Below, one piece after another: positions 19,425 to 33,378 of a DNA stretch of 64,000 nt; within the stretch, counting starts at the first letter, position 1, and each line of letters opens with the position of its first letter. Both the position numbers and the translations under genes were made by a program. A model generated the notes under the pieces. The model had not been told where the DNA came from, ran no database searches, and worked only from the letters and a program-made list of their open reading frames with translations. The stretch comes from a bacterium (GTDB lineage Bacteria; Myxococcota_A; Bradymonadia; UBA7976; UBA1532): NCBI GenBank assembly GCA_030427205.1, contig JAUHXC010000019.1, positions 141,719 through 205,718 on the forward strand, given 5' to 3'.

Positions 19425-20726
19425 TCACAGGCTCAGCTGCAGGTTGCCGTTGAGGACGCCGACGGTCTGGGTGTGCACCCCCGTCGGGGCCGGGCGCTGG
19501 TCGGAGTCGCGCACGACCCGCGGCGCGTAGGCGACGTGGCTGTAGCTCGTCGTCCAGGTGACGTGCTCGGTGATCGCCCACGAGACCCCCAGCGCGCCGC
19601 CGCCCTTGAGGGCGTCGAAGACCGACGGGTCGAGCCGGGCGTCGGGCACCGCGCCGGTCTCGCCGCCCAGGCCGCCGAAGAGCTGCACCGCGTCGGTGAG
19701 CCGGAAGCGAGCCCCCAGCCGCAGGCCGGCGGTGTCCTGCCAGCCCATGATCCGGTGCTGATCGAGGTCGCCGAGGCCCTGCACCTGCGCCGGCACCGCG
19801 TCGATGTGCACCGCGGCGTAGCGGCTCCAGCGGGCCCACTCGACGGCGGCGGTGAGCGTCCAGCGCGCATCGACCTGCCAGCCGACGCCGAAGCGCGCGA
19901 CGTCCGGCCACGTCGTGCTCAACCGGGCGTCGACGGTCACGTCGCCGCCGGTCAGCCCGCGGAAGAAGTCGTTGCGCGGGACGTAGACGCTCAATCGCCC
20001 GGGCAGCAGCAGATCGACCGCGCTGGTATACGAGGCGCCGAGCAGCCACGGGCCGCTGCGCCAGGTGGCGCCGAGCGACCACGACGCGCCGTGCCCGGCG
20101 AAGTCGAGCAGGGCCCGCCCCTCGTTGCCGGGGGCCTCGGCGGGCACGTCGGCGCCGGTCACCGCGGCGATCTCGGCGCCCAGGTCGACGGCCCGATACG
20201 ATGTCACCGACGCCCGCACGTAGCTCAGCGAGGCGCCGACGTGCAGCCCGTCGGCGACGCGCACGCAGGCCGCCGGCGTGATGTAGACCGAGCGGATGCC
20301 GCCCCAGATCGCGTGGTGCCGCTGCGGGCCGTGGGCGTCGTCCCATTCGGAGCCCGAGCCGAAGGGCGCGTAGACGCCGAGACCAAACGACCAGTCGCGG
20401 GTGCCCAGATCGCTGACCGCGGCGATGGCCGGCTGAGCGTTGAGGCCGCTGGACGCCGCCTGCCCGCCGTAAGCGCCGTCGACCGCCCGCACGAAGCGCG
20501 CCGAGCGGTGGATCAGGTTGGTGTCGAGCATGAGCCGGGTGCCTTCGATCAGGCCCAGGGCCCCCGGGTTCCAGAAGACCGCCGACGGATCGGCGCTCAC
20601 CGGCCCCGCCCGGTCGCCGCCGATCTTCGAGACGAGGAAGCCGCCGGCCGACGCGGTGGCCGGCGCCAGGAGAGCACAGAGCGCAATGAGCGCCACGCGC
20701 GCCGCCGCTGTCGACAGACGATGCAT
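19425..20726 (-). CDS. FadL/OmpP1-type outer-membrane protein
   Basis: 433 residues from the ATG at 20726, chosen because it begins MHRLSTAAARVALIAL, a clear signal peptide cut near ASA-GGF. The mature N-terminus has GPVSADPSAVFWNPGALGLI, the hatch-region hallmark of the FadL/TodX family (asparagine-proline in FWNPGAL). Alternating short beta-strands and a C-terminal hydrophobic residue (LSL) fit a 14-stranded barrel. The family takes up hydrophobic molecules such as fatty acids or aromatics. The start shares one base with the preceding stop (TGATG), so it is translationally coupled to the lipoprotein gene and forms a three-gene unit with the two genes upstream. Confidence 0.88.
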   Translation of the reverse strand: MHRLSTAAARVALIALCALLAPATASAGGFLVSKIGGDRAGPVSADPSAVFWNPGALGLIEGTRLMLDTNLIHRSARFVRAVDGAYGGQAASSGLNAQPAIAAVSDLGTRDWSFGLGVYAPFGSGSEWDDAHGPQRHHAIWGGIRSVYITPAACVRVADGLHVGASLSYVRASVTSYRAVDLGAEIAAVTGADVPAEAPGNEGRALLDFAGHGASWSLGATWRSGPWLLGASYTSAVDLLLPGRLSVYVPRNDFFRGLTGGDVTVDARLSTTWPDVARFGVGWQVDARWTLTAAVEWARWSRYAAVHIDAVPAQVQGLGDLDQHRIMGWQDTAGLRLGARFRLTDAVQLFGGLGGETGAVPDARLDPSVFDALKGGGALGVSWAITEHVTWTTSYSHVAYAPRVVRDSDQRPAPTGVHTQTVGVLNGNLQLSL

Positions 20727-21382
20727 CACGCGCCCCCCACGGCGCACGCGCCGGGCGTGCGCTCCGCGGTGAAGCGCCCTTGCATCGACAGGCTGATCGG
20801 CCCCTCGACCACGGTCACGTGGGCGTCGATGAGGCTCAGGTCGACGCGTCCCGCGAGGCAATCGGCGGCCACCGGCCGGCCGTCGAGGGTGATCTCGGCC
20901 GCCGCCGGCCCGCGCAGCAGGTCGCTGAACCGCGGCGAGATGGTCATGCCGGGTACGGTACCGACGAAGCCGCCGTCGGCCGCCAGCGGCACCGCCGCGG
21001 GCAGCGCGGGGCCCGGTGCGTCGGGTTCGGCCGGGTCGCGCAGTTCGAAGTGCAGCGTGGCGCCGTCCGCCCGCGCGCCGCGCTGGGTGAAGTGCCCGTC
21101 GAACGCGGCCTCGATGACGTCGCCCAGCGGGCTCTGGACCCGCGCTTCGATGACGTAGACCCCCTCGATGACGTCGTCGACCGGCCCTTCGGGTATCGGC
21201 GCGGGGTCATCTGCGGCCGGCGGCGTCTCCGAGAGGACCGCCGGCGGTGACTGCGCCGGCAGATCGGCGCCGGGCTCGAACGGCGGCGCGCAGCCCCACG
21301 CGCCGAGCGCGAAGAGCGGCAGCAGCGCGGCTCGGCCCCGCCGGGCGCCGCGCAGGTGGATGCGAGACGTCGTCGATGGCAT
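20726..21382 (-). CDS. Putative lipoprotein, middle gene of FadL unit
   Basis: 218 residues. After a basic N-terminus (RIHLRGARRGRAALL) comes a hydrophobic stretch ending LGAWGC, a usable lipobox. A Pro/Ala/Asp-rich linker follows, then a ~140-residue domain with beta character (VYVIEARVQSPLGDVIEAAF, AEITLDGRPV, LSLIDAHVTVVEGPISLSMQ) and one possible disulfide pair. No known family was recognised. It is 12 bp from the gene before it and overlaps the fadL-like gene after it, so a supporting or lipid-related periplasmic role beside the barrel is the simplest inference. Confidence 0.72.
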   Translation of the reverse strand: MPSTTSRIHLRGARRGRAALLPLFALGAWGCAPPFEPGADLPAQSPPAVLSETPPAADDPAPIPEGPVDDVIEGVYVIEARVQSPLGDVIEAAFDGHFTQRGARADGATLHFELRDPAEPDAPGPALPAAVPLAADGGFVGTVPGMTISPRFSDLLRGPAAAEITLDGRPVAADCLAGRVDLSLIDAHVTVVEGPISLSMQGRFTAERTPGACAVGGA

Positions 21383-21394
21383 GGCGCCGCCCCC

Positions 21395-22420
<1,026 letters not shown>

Positions 22421-22746
22421 GCCGACCTCGCATGTCGTCGGGGGGCCGCGGCGCGCCGGCCATCCGTGGTTGCGCCGAACTGAGCGCTGTCATCAGCAAG
22501 AGTCGGGCCAGCCCGGTCATCCGGCGACACAGCGCCGCAGATCACCGGGCTGCGGCGCTGTGTCGCCGACGTCACAGCCCCCGGCGACCGGCGGTGTGCT
22601 GCATCGGTCACGGCAGATCGCGCACGCTGGGGTCGGACGACACCAGCCCGCCGGGCGCGGGCCGGCGAGGGTTGCCGATTGTGGATGTGCCCCGCCGGTG
22701 TGGTAAGACTCTCGGGATGTCGGCCGCGCACATCGGGAATACGTCG
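22421..22746. other. Divergent intergenic region, 326 bp
   Basis: The interval separates the minus-strand lipoprotein gene (start 22420) from the plus-strand PEGA gene. No gene was seen. It must hold promoters for both directions. The one clear structure is the 47-bp perfect hairpin at 22522-22568. A TTGTGG...TAAGAC pair (19-bp spacer, ~22679-22710) is a weak candidate promoter for the PEGA operon. Confidence 0.5.
22522..22568. promoter_or_regulatory. Perfect inverted repeat, 19-bp arms, 9-nt loop
   Basis: The left arm CGGCGACACAGCGCCGCAG is exactly reverse-complemented at 22550-22568, with ATCACCGGG between them. No T-run follows on either strand, so it is not a standard intrinsic terminator, and it lies upstream of both flanking genes. 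It could be an operator, a cruciform, an mRNA leader hairpin, or a REP-like element. Confidence 0.8.
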
Positions 22747-23820
22747 ATGATCCGCTTTCTGCTCGCCCCGCGCCTCTGGCCCTTGCTGGCGCTCGCGCTG
22801 CTCACCGCCCCCGGCGCCTTGCAGGCCCAGACCGCCGACGAGCGGGCCGAGGCCCGGGCGTTGTCCAAGGAGGGCGCGGCGCTGTTCAAGGCCGGCGACT
22901 TCGCCGCGGCGGTGACGAAGTTCGAGGCGGCCAACGCGCTGGTGCCCCACCCGGTGCTCGATATCAACATCGGCCGCTGCTACGAGAAGCTCGACGATCC
23001 GATCCAGGCGCTGGCGTATTGCAAGGCGGCGCTCAACAGCCCCGGCTCGCCCGACAAGATCAAGGAGGCCGCCCGCGAGTGCGTCGAGCGCACGACCGCC
23101 GTCATCGGCACCCGCCCGGTCATCGAGGTCTTCTCCCGGCCCAAAGGCGCGCAGGTGATCATCGACGGGCTCGAGGTGGGGCGCACGCCGTTCAACGGAG
23201 AGATCGACGCCGGCCGGCGACAGGTCGACCTCAAGCTGGAGGGGCACCGGCTGTCGAGCACGGATGTCTTCGCCGAGTTCGGCGGCAAGTACACCGTCGA
23301 CGAGGTCCTCATCCCCGATACGGCCGGCGCGCTGCTGACGGTCACCAGCGTGCCCAGCGGGGCGACGGTGATGCTCGACGGCGCGGTCATCGGCCAGACG
23401 CCGGTGGAGAGCTATCCCCTGTCGGTGCAGGGCTACAGCCTCGAGATCCAGAAGCCGGGCTTCGTGGCGCAGGTGATGCAGATCGAGCTCGGCGACGGGC
23501 AGCACCTGACCCGCGGGCTGGCGCTGGTGCCCATCGAAGACCCCAACGCCGCCCTGCGCGCCCGCTGGCCCGGCTGGGCGATGATCGGCACCTCGGCGGC
23601 GGTCGCGGCCGGGGCCGGGGTCTATGGCTACTGGGCGCTCGAAGCGCGGCAGCTGGCCGACGAGCTGGCCCGCACCTCGGCGGCGCCCGAAGACCGCGGG
23701 GCGTACGAGGACTACGTCAACCAGATGGAGGGGCACCGGCTGCTCTCCGACATCCTCTGGGTCAGCGCGGGCGCCCTGCTCAGCGGCGGCATCACCTGGC
23801 TCGCCTGGCCCGACGATTGA
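22747..23820 (+). CDS. TPR/PEGA-domain membrane protein
   Basis: 357 residues from the ATG at 22747, chosen because MIRFLLAPRLWPLLALALL gives a clean signal peptide cut near LQA-QT; an in-frame ATG at 22717 is the alternative. Residues ~30-110 form TPR-like helices (ALFKAGDFAAAVTKFEAANA). Two PEGA units follow: IEVFSRPKGAQVIIDGLEVG and LLTVTSVPSGATVMLDGAVIG. Two hydrophobic segments close the protein (GWAMIGTSAAVAAGAGVYGY and VSAGALLSGGITWLAW). Such proteins are common myxobacterial envelope components that bind other proteins or glycans. It is 19 bp before the phoD-like gene and likely heads a three-gene operon with it and the hybrid regulator. Confidence 0.85.
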   Translation: MIRFLLAPRLWPLLALALLTAPGALQAQTADERAEARALSKEGAALFKAGDFAAAVTKFEAANALVPHPVLDINIGRCYEKLDDPIQALAYCKAALNSPGSPDKIKEAARECVERTTAVIGTRPVIEVFSRPKGAQVIIDGLEVGRTPFNGEIDAGRRQVDLKLEGHRLSSTDVFAEFGGKYTVDEVLIPDTAGALLTVTSVPSGATVMLDGAVIGQTPVESYPLSVQGYSLEIQKPGFVAQVMQIELGDGQHLTRGLALVPIEDPNAALRARWPGWAMIGTSAAVAAGAGVYGYWALEARQLADELARTSAAPEDRGAYEDYVNQMEGHRLLSDILWVSAGALLSGGITWLAWPDD

Positions 23821-23839
23821 GGCCCGGGACCCCCGCCAG

Positions 23840-25435
23840 ATGAGCCGATCCGACGAGCGCGGCGGACCCGACCGACGGGCGGTGCTCGGCGCGGGCCTGG
23901 GCCTCGCCGGCGCGGGCATGTTCGGCTGGCCGCGGCGGGCGCCGGCCCGGGTGACCCGCGAGCGCGATCGACCCAAGCTGGTTCAAGGGGTGCAGAGCGG
24001 CGACGTCAGCCCGGTGGGCGCGGTGGTCTGGAGCCGCGCCGATCGCCCATCGACGATGCGGGTCGAGTGGAGCACCGACGCCACGTTCGCCCGCGGGGTC
24101 GAGGTCATCGACGGGGCCGACGTGCTCGCCGACAGCGACCTCACCGGCCGGATCGCCCTGCGCGGCCTGCCGCCGGGCGCCGAGATCCACTATCGGGCGA
24201 GCTTCCGCTGCCTGCGCACCGGCGCGTGGTCGGCGCCGACCGCCGGCCGCCTGCGCACGCCGCCGGCGGCGCTCGAGGGCCCGGCGGCCGAGCGCCCGCT
24301 GACCTTCGCCTGGGGCGGTGATACCTGCGGCCAGGGCTTCGGCATCAACCCCGACATCGGCGGCATGCGCATCCACGATCGTATCGCCGAGCAGGAGCCC
24401 GACCTCTTCATCCACTGCGGCGATCTGATCTACGCCGACGGGCCGATCCGCGACGCGGCCTGGACCCTCGACGACGGGCAGACGTGGAAGAACATCGTGA
24501 TGCCCGAGAAGGCCAAGGTCGCCGAGACGCTGGCCGAGTTCCGGGGCAACTTCCGCTACAACCTGCTCGACGCGCCGTTCCGTCGGCTGCTGACCCGCAC
24601 GCCGATGGTCGTGCAATGGGACGACCACGAGACGAAGAACAACTGGTGGCCGGGGCGCATCCTGCGCGACGGGCGCTACACCGAGAAGAGCTGCGACCTG
24701 CTCGCCGCCCGGGCGAAGCGCGCGTTCTTCGAGTACACCCCCATCGCCCGCCGCGCCGATCGGCCGGGGCGCATCTACCGCGCGCTGCCCCAGGGGCCGC
24801 TGCTCGAGCTGTTCGTGCTCGACGCGCGCAGCTTCCGCGGGCCCAACGGCCCCAATCGGCAGCGGGTGCCCGGGCCCAAGGCGGCGTTCTTCGGCGACGC
24901 GCAGCTCGACTGGCTCTGCCGGCGGCTCGAGCGCAGCACCGCCACCTGGAAGCTCATCGCCAGCGATCAGCCGCTGTCGCTGCATATCTCCCACGCCGGC
25001 ACCGAGAGCGAGGGCATGGCCAATGGCTACGGCGGCCAGCCCTCCGGCCGCGAGCTCGAGCTGGCGCGGCTGTTGACCCACATCAAGCGCCGCTCGATCC
25101 GCAACGTCGTCTTCGTCACCGCCGACGTGCACTACGCCGCCGCGCACCGCTACGACCCCAAGATCGCGGCGTTCACCGACTTCGAGCCCTTCTGGGAGTT
25201 CGTGGCCGGGCCGCTCAACGCCGGCACCTTCGGCCCGAACCCGCTCGACCCGACCTTCGGCCCGCACGAAGTCTTCGTGAGCATCCCCCGCGACATGAGG
25301 CCCAACCGCAGCCCGCTCGACGGCAAGCAGTTCTTCGGCACCGGCGCGGTCGATCCGCGCACCCGGGGGCTGACGGTGCGCCTGCACGACATCAAAGGCG
25401 CCGTGCTGCACCAGGTCGAGCTCGAGCCCCGCTGA
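23840..25435 (+). CDS. PhoD-type alkaline phosphatase/phosphodiesterase
   Basis: 531 residues from the ATG at 23840. A Tat-like signal is present (DRRAVLGAGLGLAGAG, Arg12-Arg13), fitting the family, which is exported folded with its Fe/Ca centre. The N-terminal beta-sandwich starts with VQSGDVSPVGAVVWSRA, the PhoD_N hallmark. Metal-site motifs follow in order: WGGDTCG, HCGDLIYADG, VQWDDHETKNNW and VTADVHYAA. The family splits phosphomonoesters and diesters outside the cytoplasm under phosphate limitation. The gene is 7 bp before the hybrid regulator, which suggests that the regulator senses a product or substrate of this enzyme or envelope state. Confidence 0.92.
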   Translation: MSRSDERGGPDRRAVLGAGLGLAGAGMFGWPRRAPARVTRERDRPKLVQGVQSGDVSPVGAVVWSRADRPSTMRVEWSTDATFARGVEVIDGADVLADSDLTGRIALRGLPPGAEIHYRASFRCLRTGAWSAPTAGRLRTPPAALEGPAAERPLTFAWGGDTCGQGFGINPDIGGMRIHDRIAEQEPDLFIHCGDLIYADGPIRDAAWTLDDGQTWKNIVMPEKAKVAETLAEFRGNFRYNLLDAPFRRLLTRTPMVVQWDDHETKNNWWPGRILRDGRYTEKSCDLLAARAKRAFFEYTPIARRADRPGRIYRALPQGPLLELFVLDARSFRGPNGPNRQRVPGPKAAFFGDAQLDWLCRRLERSTATWKLIASDQPLSLHISHAGTESEGMANGYGGQPSGRELELARLLTHIKRRSIRNVVFVTADVHYAAAHRYDPKIAAFTDFEPFWEFVAGPLNAGTFGPNPLDPTFGPHEVFVSIPRDMRPNRSPLDGKQFFGTGAVDPRTRGLTVRLHDIKGAVLHQVELEPR

Positions 25436-25442
25436 GGCGCCG

Positions 25443-28400
25443 ATGGGCCGCGCGCTGTTCCTGACTCAGCTGGTTCTGGGCGGGCTCGTGCTCCAGCTCG
25501 ACTCGGTTCGGGCCGAGCCTGCGCCGGGCTGGCACGTCCAGCGCTGGACCCTCGAAGACGGGCTACCGGTCAACGGCCTGACCGATCTGGCGCAGACCCC
25601 CGACGGCTTCCTCTGGATCGGCTCGAGCGGCGGGCTGGTGCGCTTCGACGGGCAGCGGTTCCAGCGGGCGCCCGGGCCGCTGGCCCAGGCGCGCATCACC
25701 CGGATGGAGCTCGGCGACGACGGGCGGCTGTACGTGGCCACGGTGACCCACGAGCTGTTCTCGATCGGCGGCGGGCGGATCATCACCCACGACCACTGGA
25801 CCTTCGGCTTCGATCGGCGCGCCGACGGGCTGTGGATCGGCGCTCGGGGCGGTCCGCTGCGGGTGACGCCCGAGCGCCCGGAGCGCATCGCGGACACCGA
25901 CCTGCCGGTGGTCACCGCGGCCCGCGATACCCGCGGCCGGCTGTGGCTGGGCACCCAGCGGGGCCTGTACCTCGAAGGCCCGTCGGGTCACCGCGCCGTC
26001 GAGCTGCCGGCAGGGCCCGACTGGCCAGCGGCCGAACCCAATACGGTGCACGCGCTGCTGCCGATGGACGACGGCCGGCTGTGGGTCGCCTCGGCGAAGG
26101 GCCTGCACGCCATCGAAGGCGAGCACATCCGCCGGTTCCCGTCGGGCCGCTGTGCCGAAGCCGCCGTGACGGCCCTGCACCCGGACGGCGAGCACCTGCG
26201 GCTGTCGACCACCTGCGGCCCGCGGGAGGTCGTCGGTGATACGACCCGCCCCCTGGCGCCGCCCGGCTGTTCGAGTCAAAACCGCGATCAGGTGGTTCGA
26301 ACGGCGGGCGGCGCGCTGTCGGTCTGCGGGGCCGACGGCCTGTACATCGACGGCGAGCGGGTCTTCACCGGTCCGGTGACCGCTCAGCTGGCCACCGCCG
26401 ACGGCCTGTGGGCCACGACCAACCACGGCGAGCTGCTGCTCGTGCGCCGCCAGCAGCTGACGCAGCTCGGTGGGCCTGCGGCCGACTGCAACGCGTACGG
26501 CATGCACGAGGCGACGAACGGCGACATCTGGGTCTCGTGCCTGGACGATCCACCCCTGCTCATCCGCGACGGGCGGGCGGTCGCCGACCGCGACGGGCGG
26601 GTGGCGCTCGATACGAACAGCTCGACGATCGTCGAGGACGCCGACGGTCGGCTGGTGCTGGGCAACGGGGCGCTGGGCGCCGATCACATCACGCTGCTCT
26701 TCGTCGATCGCGAGGGCGTCTTGTGGATCGGCGGCCTCGACGGCCTGTTTCGCCGGCAGGACGGGCGCATGACGCCGGTGGAGCTGCCCGACGGCCGCAC
26801 CATCGGCCTGGCGGCGGCGGTCTACGAGGCGCCCGACGGGCGGCTGATCTTCGCCAGCCATACCCTGGGTCTGGTGGTGATCGACGGCGACGCGCCCCCG
26901 CGGCTCTTCGGGGTCGACGCCGGGCTGCCCACGACCCGGATTCGGGACATCGCGCCGGCGGCCGACGGCGCGCTCTGGCTGGCGACCGAAGACAAGGCGC
27001 TGGTGCACGCCCGCTTCGACGGCGAGCGGATCCGAGCGACGCTGGTGGGCCCCGAACAGGGCCTGTTCACCGACCATGTGCACCGCATCCTCGACGACGG
27101 CCGCGGTCGCCGGTGGATGAACAGCAACTACGGCGTCTTCTGGGTGCCCGAGCAGGAGCTGCTCGACGTGGTCGCCGGCCGGCGGGCGCGGGTCGGCTCG
27201 GTGGTCTACGGGGTCGCCGAGGGCCTGCCCCATCGCGAGGGCAACGGCGGCGCCTACCCGTCGGGGCTGCGGCTGAGCGACGGCCGGCTGGCTTTTCCGA
27301 CTCAAGCCGGCGTCGCGGTCGTCGACCCGGGGCAGATCGAGCGCGATCGGCGGCCGCCGCCGGTGCACATCGAGGGGCTGGTCACCAAAGGCGCGACCTT
27401 CACCGCCTCGGCGACGCTCGCGCCCGACCAGCGGGACTTCGAGGTGGTCTACACCGCCCCGGTCTTCCACGGGGCCGATCGGGCGCGCTTCCGCTACAAG
27501 CTCGAGGGCTTCGACGAGCGCTGGGTCGAGGCCGGGACCCGCCGCCGGGCGTACTACACCCAGGTGCCGCCGGGCCGCTATCGCTTCGTGGTCACCGCCG
27601 CCAACCCGCACCACGTCTGGAATACCGAAGGCGTCGCGATGCCGATCGTCGTGCGGCCGCGGTTCTACGAGACCTGGTGGTTCGCCGGCGCCGGGCTGCT
27701 CGTCGGCCTGGGCCTGCTGGCGGGCGGCGTGCGGCTGCGCTTCGCGGCGATGCGCGCCCGGGCGCGGCACCTCGAAGAGCAGGTCGCCCTGCGCACCGCC
27801 GAGCTCGCCCGCCAGGCGGAGGCCCTCGAGGCCCTCGATGAGCTCAAGACCCGCTTCTTCGCCCACATCAGCCACGAGCTGCGCACCCCGCTGACCCTCA
27901 TCGCCGGCGCGGTCGACCAGCTGCCCGGCGCCGCCGACGACCCGGCGACCCTCGACGCGCTGCGGCGCAATACCCGCCGACTGCGGCGGCTGACCGACCA
28001 GATCCTCGACCTGCTGCGGGGGGACGCGGGGCTGCGTCAGGTCGCGCTCGAGCCGGTCGATCTGCACGCGCTGGCCCGGGCGACGGTCGCCGCCTTCGCG
28101 CCCATGGCCGAGCGGCGGATCTTCGCGGTGCTCGGCGACGGCTGCGCCCTGGCCCACCCCGAGCTGATCGAGACGGTGCTGGTCAACCTGGTGTCCAACG
28201 CGGTGAAGTTCACCGGCGACGGCGGCCGGATCACGATCCGCCTCGAGCCGGTCGAGGGGCAGGTGCGGCTGCACGTCGAGGACGACGGCCGGGGCATGCC
28301 CGCCGAGGACGTGCCGCACATCTTCGATCGCTTCTATCGGGTCGAGTCGAGCCGGCTGCACGAGGGCGAAGGCACCGGGCTCGGTCTGGCGCTGGTCGAG

Positions 28401-29357
28401 GAGCTCGTGCACCAGCAAGGGGGCCGGGTCACGGTGCAGAGCACGCTGGGTGAAGGCAGCCGCTTCACGGTGACGCTCGCGGCCGCCGAGCGGGCCGAGG
28501 TGACCCATCTCTGGGGGCGCCAGGGCCGGCTCGAGGCCGATCTGCTCGACATCGGCCCCGATCCCGAGCGCAGCGAGGCAGCCGACGACGGCCGCGCGCG
28601 CCCGACGGTCCTGGTCGTGGACGACAACGCCGACCTGCGCCGCTGGATCGGCGACGTGCTCGCCGACGACTATGCGATCAGGGCCGCGGTCGACGGCGCA
28701 GACGGCCTCGAACAGGCCCGCGAGACCCTGCCCGATCTGATCGTGGCCGACCTGATGATGCCCCGCCTCGACGGCTTCGGGCTGGTCCGGGCGCTGCTCG
28801 ACGACCCCGAGACGGCCTGCATTCCGGTCCTGCTGCTCACCGCGCGGGTCGGCGCCGACGCCGAGCTGCGCGGCCTGCGGGAGGGCGCCACAGACTTCCT
28901 GACCAAACCGTTCAAGATCGAAATCCTCCAGGCCCGGGTCAAGGGCATCCTCGATCGTCGCGCGCGCCTGCGAGACGCGCTGCGCGCCGAGTGGAGCGCC
29001 GATCGGCCGCCGCAGCCGCCGCCCGCCGATCCGGCGCAGGCGACGGTGCTCGACGAGGCGCGGGCGGTGATCGAGGCCCGCATCGATGACCCCGACCTGG
29101 ACGCCGAGTCGCTGGCCGCCGCGCTGGGCATGAGCCGGGCGACCCTCGGCCGTCGACTGCGCGCGGCGGACGGACCCAGCCCGGCGGCGCTCATCCGCGA
29201 GGTGCGCCTCGAGCGGGCGCATGCGCTGCTCGAAGCCGGGCGAGGCAACGTGTCCGAGGTTGCCTTCGCGGTGGGGTTCAACAGCCTCGCCCAGTTCAGC
29301 CGCCGGTTCAAATCGCGCTTCGGCGTACCCCCTTCCCATCTGAAATCAGCCGGTTAG
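25443..29357 (+). CDS. Hybrid two-component system protein (propeller-kinase-receiver-AraC HTH)
   Basis: 1304 residues combining a whole two-component system. A signal sequence is followed by periplasmic beta-propeller repeats (Reg_prop, e.g. TPDGFLWIGSSGGLVRFDG) to residue ~650. A Y_Y_Y domain (~664-735, FRYKLEGFDERWVEAG) and one TM helix (~745-768) follow. Next come HisKA with phospho-acceptor His811 (HISHELRTPL) and HATPase (N-box NLVSNAVKF, G-box GEGTGLGLAL). A receiver with Asp1103 (VADLMMPRLDG) and an AraC-type HTH pair (~1205-1304, ending EVAFAVGFNSLAQFSRRF) end the protein. In Bacteroidota such HTCS proteins sense glycans and switch on nearby surface-protein genes. Here the partners are a PhoD phosphatase and a PEGA protein, with large lipoprotein genes downstream. 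Confidence 0.95.
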   Translation: MGRALFLTQLVLGGLVLQLDSVRAEPAPGWHVQRWTLEDGLPVNGLTDLAQTPDGFLWIGSSGGLVRFDGQRFQRAPGPLAQARITRMELGDDGRLYVATVTHELFSIGGGRIITHDHWTFGFDRRADGLWIGARGGPLRVTPERPERIADTDLPVVTAARDTRGRLWLGTQRGLYLEGPSGHRAVELPAGPDWPAAEPNTVHALLPMDDGRLWVASAKGLHAIEGEHIRRFPSGRCAEAAVTALHPDGEHLRLSTTCGPREVVGDTTRPLAPPGCSSQNRDQVVRTAGGALSVCGADGLYIDGERVFTGPVTAQLATADGLWATTNHGELLLVRRQQLTQLGGPAADCNAYGMHEATNGDIWVSCLDDPPLLIRDGRAVADRDGRVALDTNSSTIVEDADGRLVLGNGALGADHITLLFVDREGVLWIGGLDGLFRRQDGRMTPVELPDGRTIGLAAAVYEAPDGRLIFASHTLGLVVIDGDAPPRLFGVDAGLPTTRIRDIAPAADGALWLATEDKALVHARFDGERIRATLVGPEQGLFTDHVHRILDDGRGRRWMNSNYGVFWVPEQELLDVVAGRRARVGSVVYGVAEGLPHREGNGGAYPSGLRLSDGRLAFPTQAGVAVVDPGQIERDRRPPPVHIEGLVTKGATFTASATLAPDQRDFEVVYTAPVFHGADRARFRYKLEGFDERWVEAGTRRRAYYTQVPPGRYRFVVTAANPHHVWNTEGVAMPIVVRPRFYETWWFAGAGLLVGLGLLAGGVRLRFAAMRARARHLEEQVALRTAELARQAEALEALDELKTRFFAHISHELRTPLTLIAGAVDQLPGAADDPATLDALRRNTRRLRRLTDQILDLLRGDAGLRQVALEPVDLHALARATVAAFAPMAERRIFAVLGDGCALAHPELIETVLVNLVSNAVKFTGDGGRITIRLEPVEGQVRLHVEDDGRGMPAEDVPHIFDRFYRVESSRLHEGEGTGLGLALVEELVHQQGGRVTVQSTLGEGSRFTVTLAAAERAEVTHLWGRQGRLEADLLDIGPDPERSEAADDGRARPTVLVVDDNADLRRWIGDVLADDYAIRAAVDGADGLEQARETLPDLIVADLMMPRLDGFGLVRALLDDPETACIPVLLLTARVGADAELRGLREGATDFLTKPFKIEILQARVKGILDRRARLRDALRAEWSADRPPQPPPADPAQATVLDEARAVIEARIDDPDLDAESLAAALGMSRATLGRRLRAADGPSPAALIREVRLERAHALLEAGRGNVSEVAFAVGFNSLAQFSRRFKSRFGVPPSHLKSAG

Positions 29358-29383
29358 ACCGCCGGCCACCCCACTGCCCGAAA

Positions 29384-29414
29384 CGCTCAAACCTTTGAGC
29401 GGCATGCTCAAACC
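29384..29414. promoter_or_regulatory. Candidate AraC-type operator: direct repeats spaced 21 bp plus palindrome
   Basis: GCTCAAACC occurs at 29385-29393 and again at 29406-29414, exactly 21 bp apart, the two-turn spacing used by AraC-type activators at adjacent half-sites. The first copy also forms a perfect palindrome, CGCTCAAA-CC-TTTGAGCG (29384-29401). The site lies between the hybrid regulator, which ends in an AraC HTH, and the lipoprotein gene at 29480. Binding by that regulator is inferred from position and spacing. A terminator hairpin is the alternative, though no T-run follows. Confidence 0.6.
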
Positions 29415-29479
29415 TCGCCCTGCGATCCGCGCGACCCTCGACGAGACGCCGCCGTGAGCGGCCAGACGGGGAGGGAGAG

Positions 29480-33301
<3,822 letters not shown>

Positions 33302-33378
33302 GCGCGGTGCACCGAGACACCGAACAGAGATCGAGAACGACGGAGCGTCGCCGGCGGCGCCGGCGCGAGGGAGAGATC

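Noticed and set aside
25563..29339. 1258-residue open frame opposite the hybrid regulator
   Set aside because: Composition is typical of antisense to GC-rich coding (His/Arg/Gln-rich), no motif; the plus frame has all domains in order.
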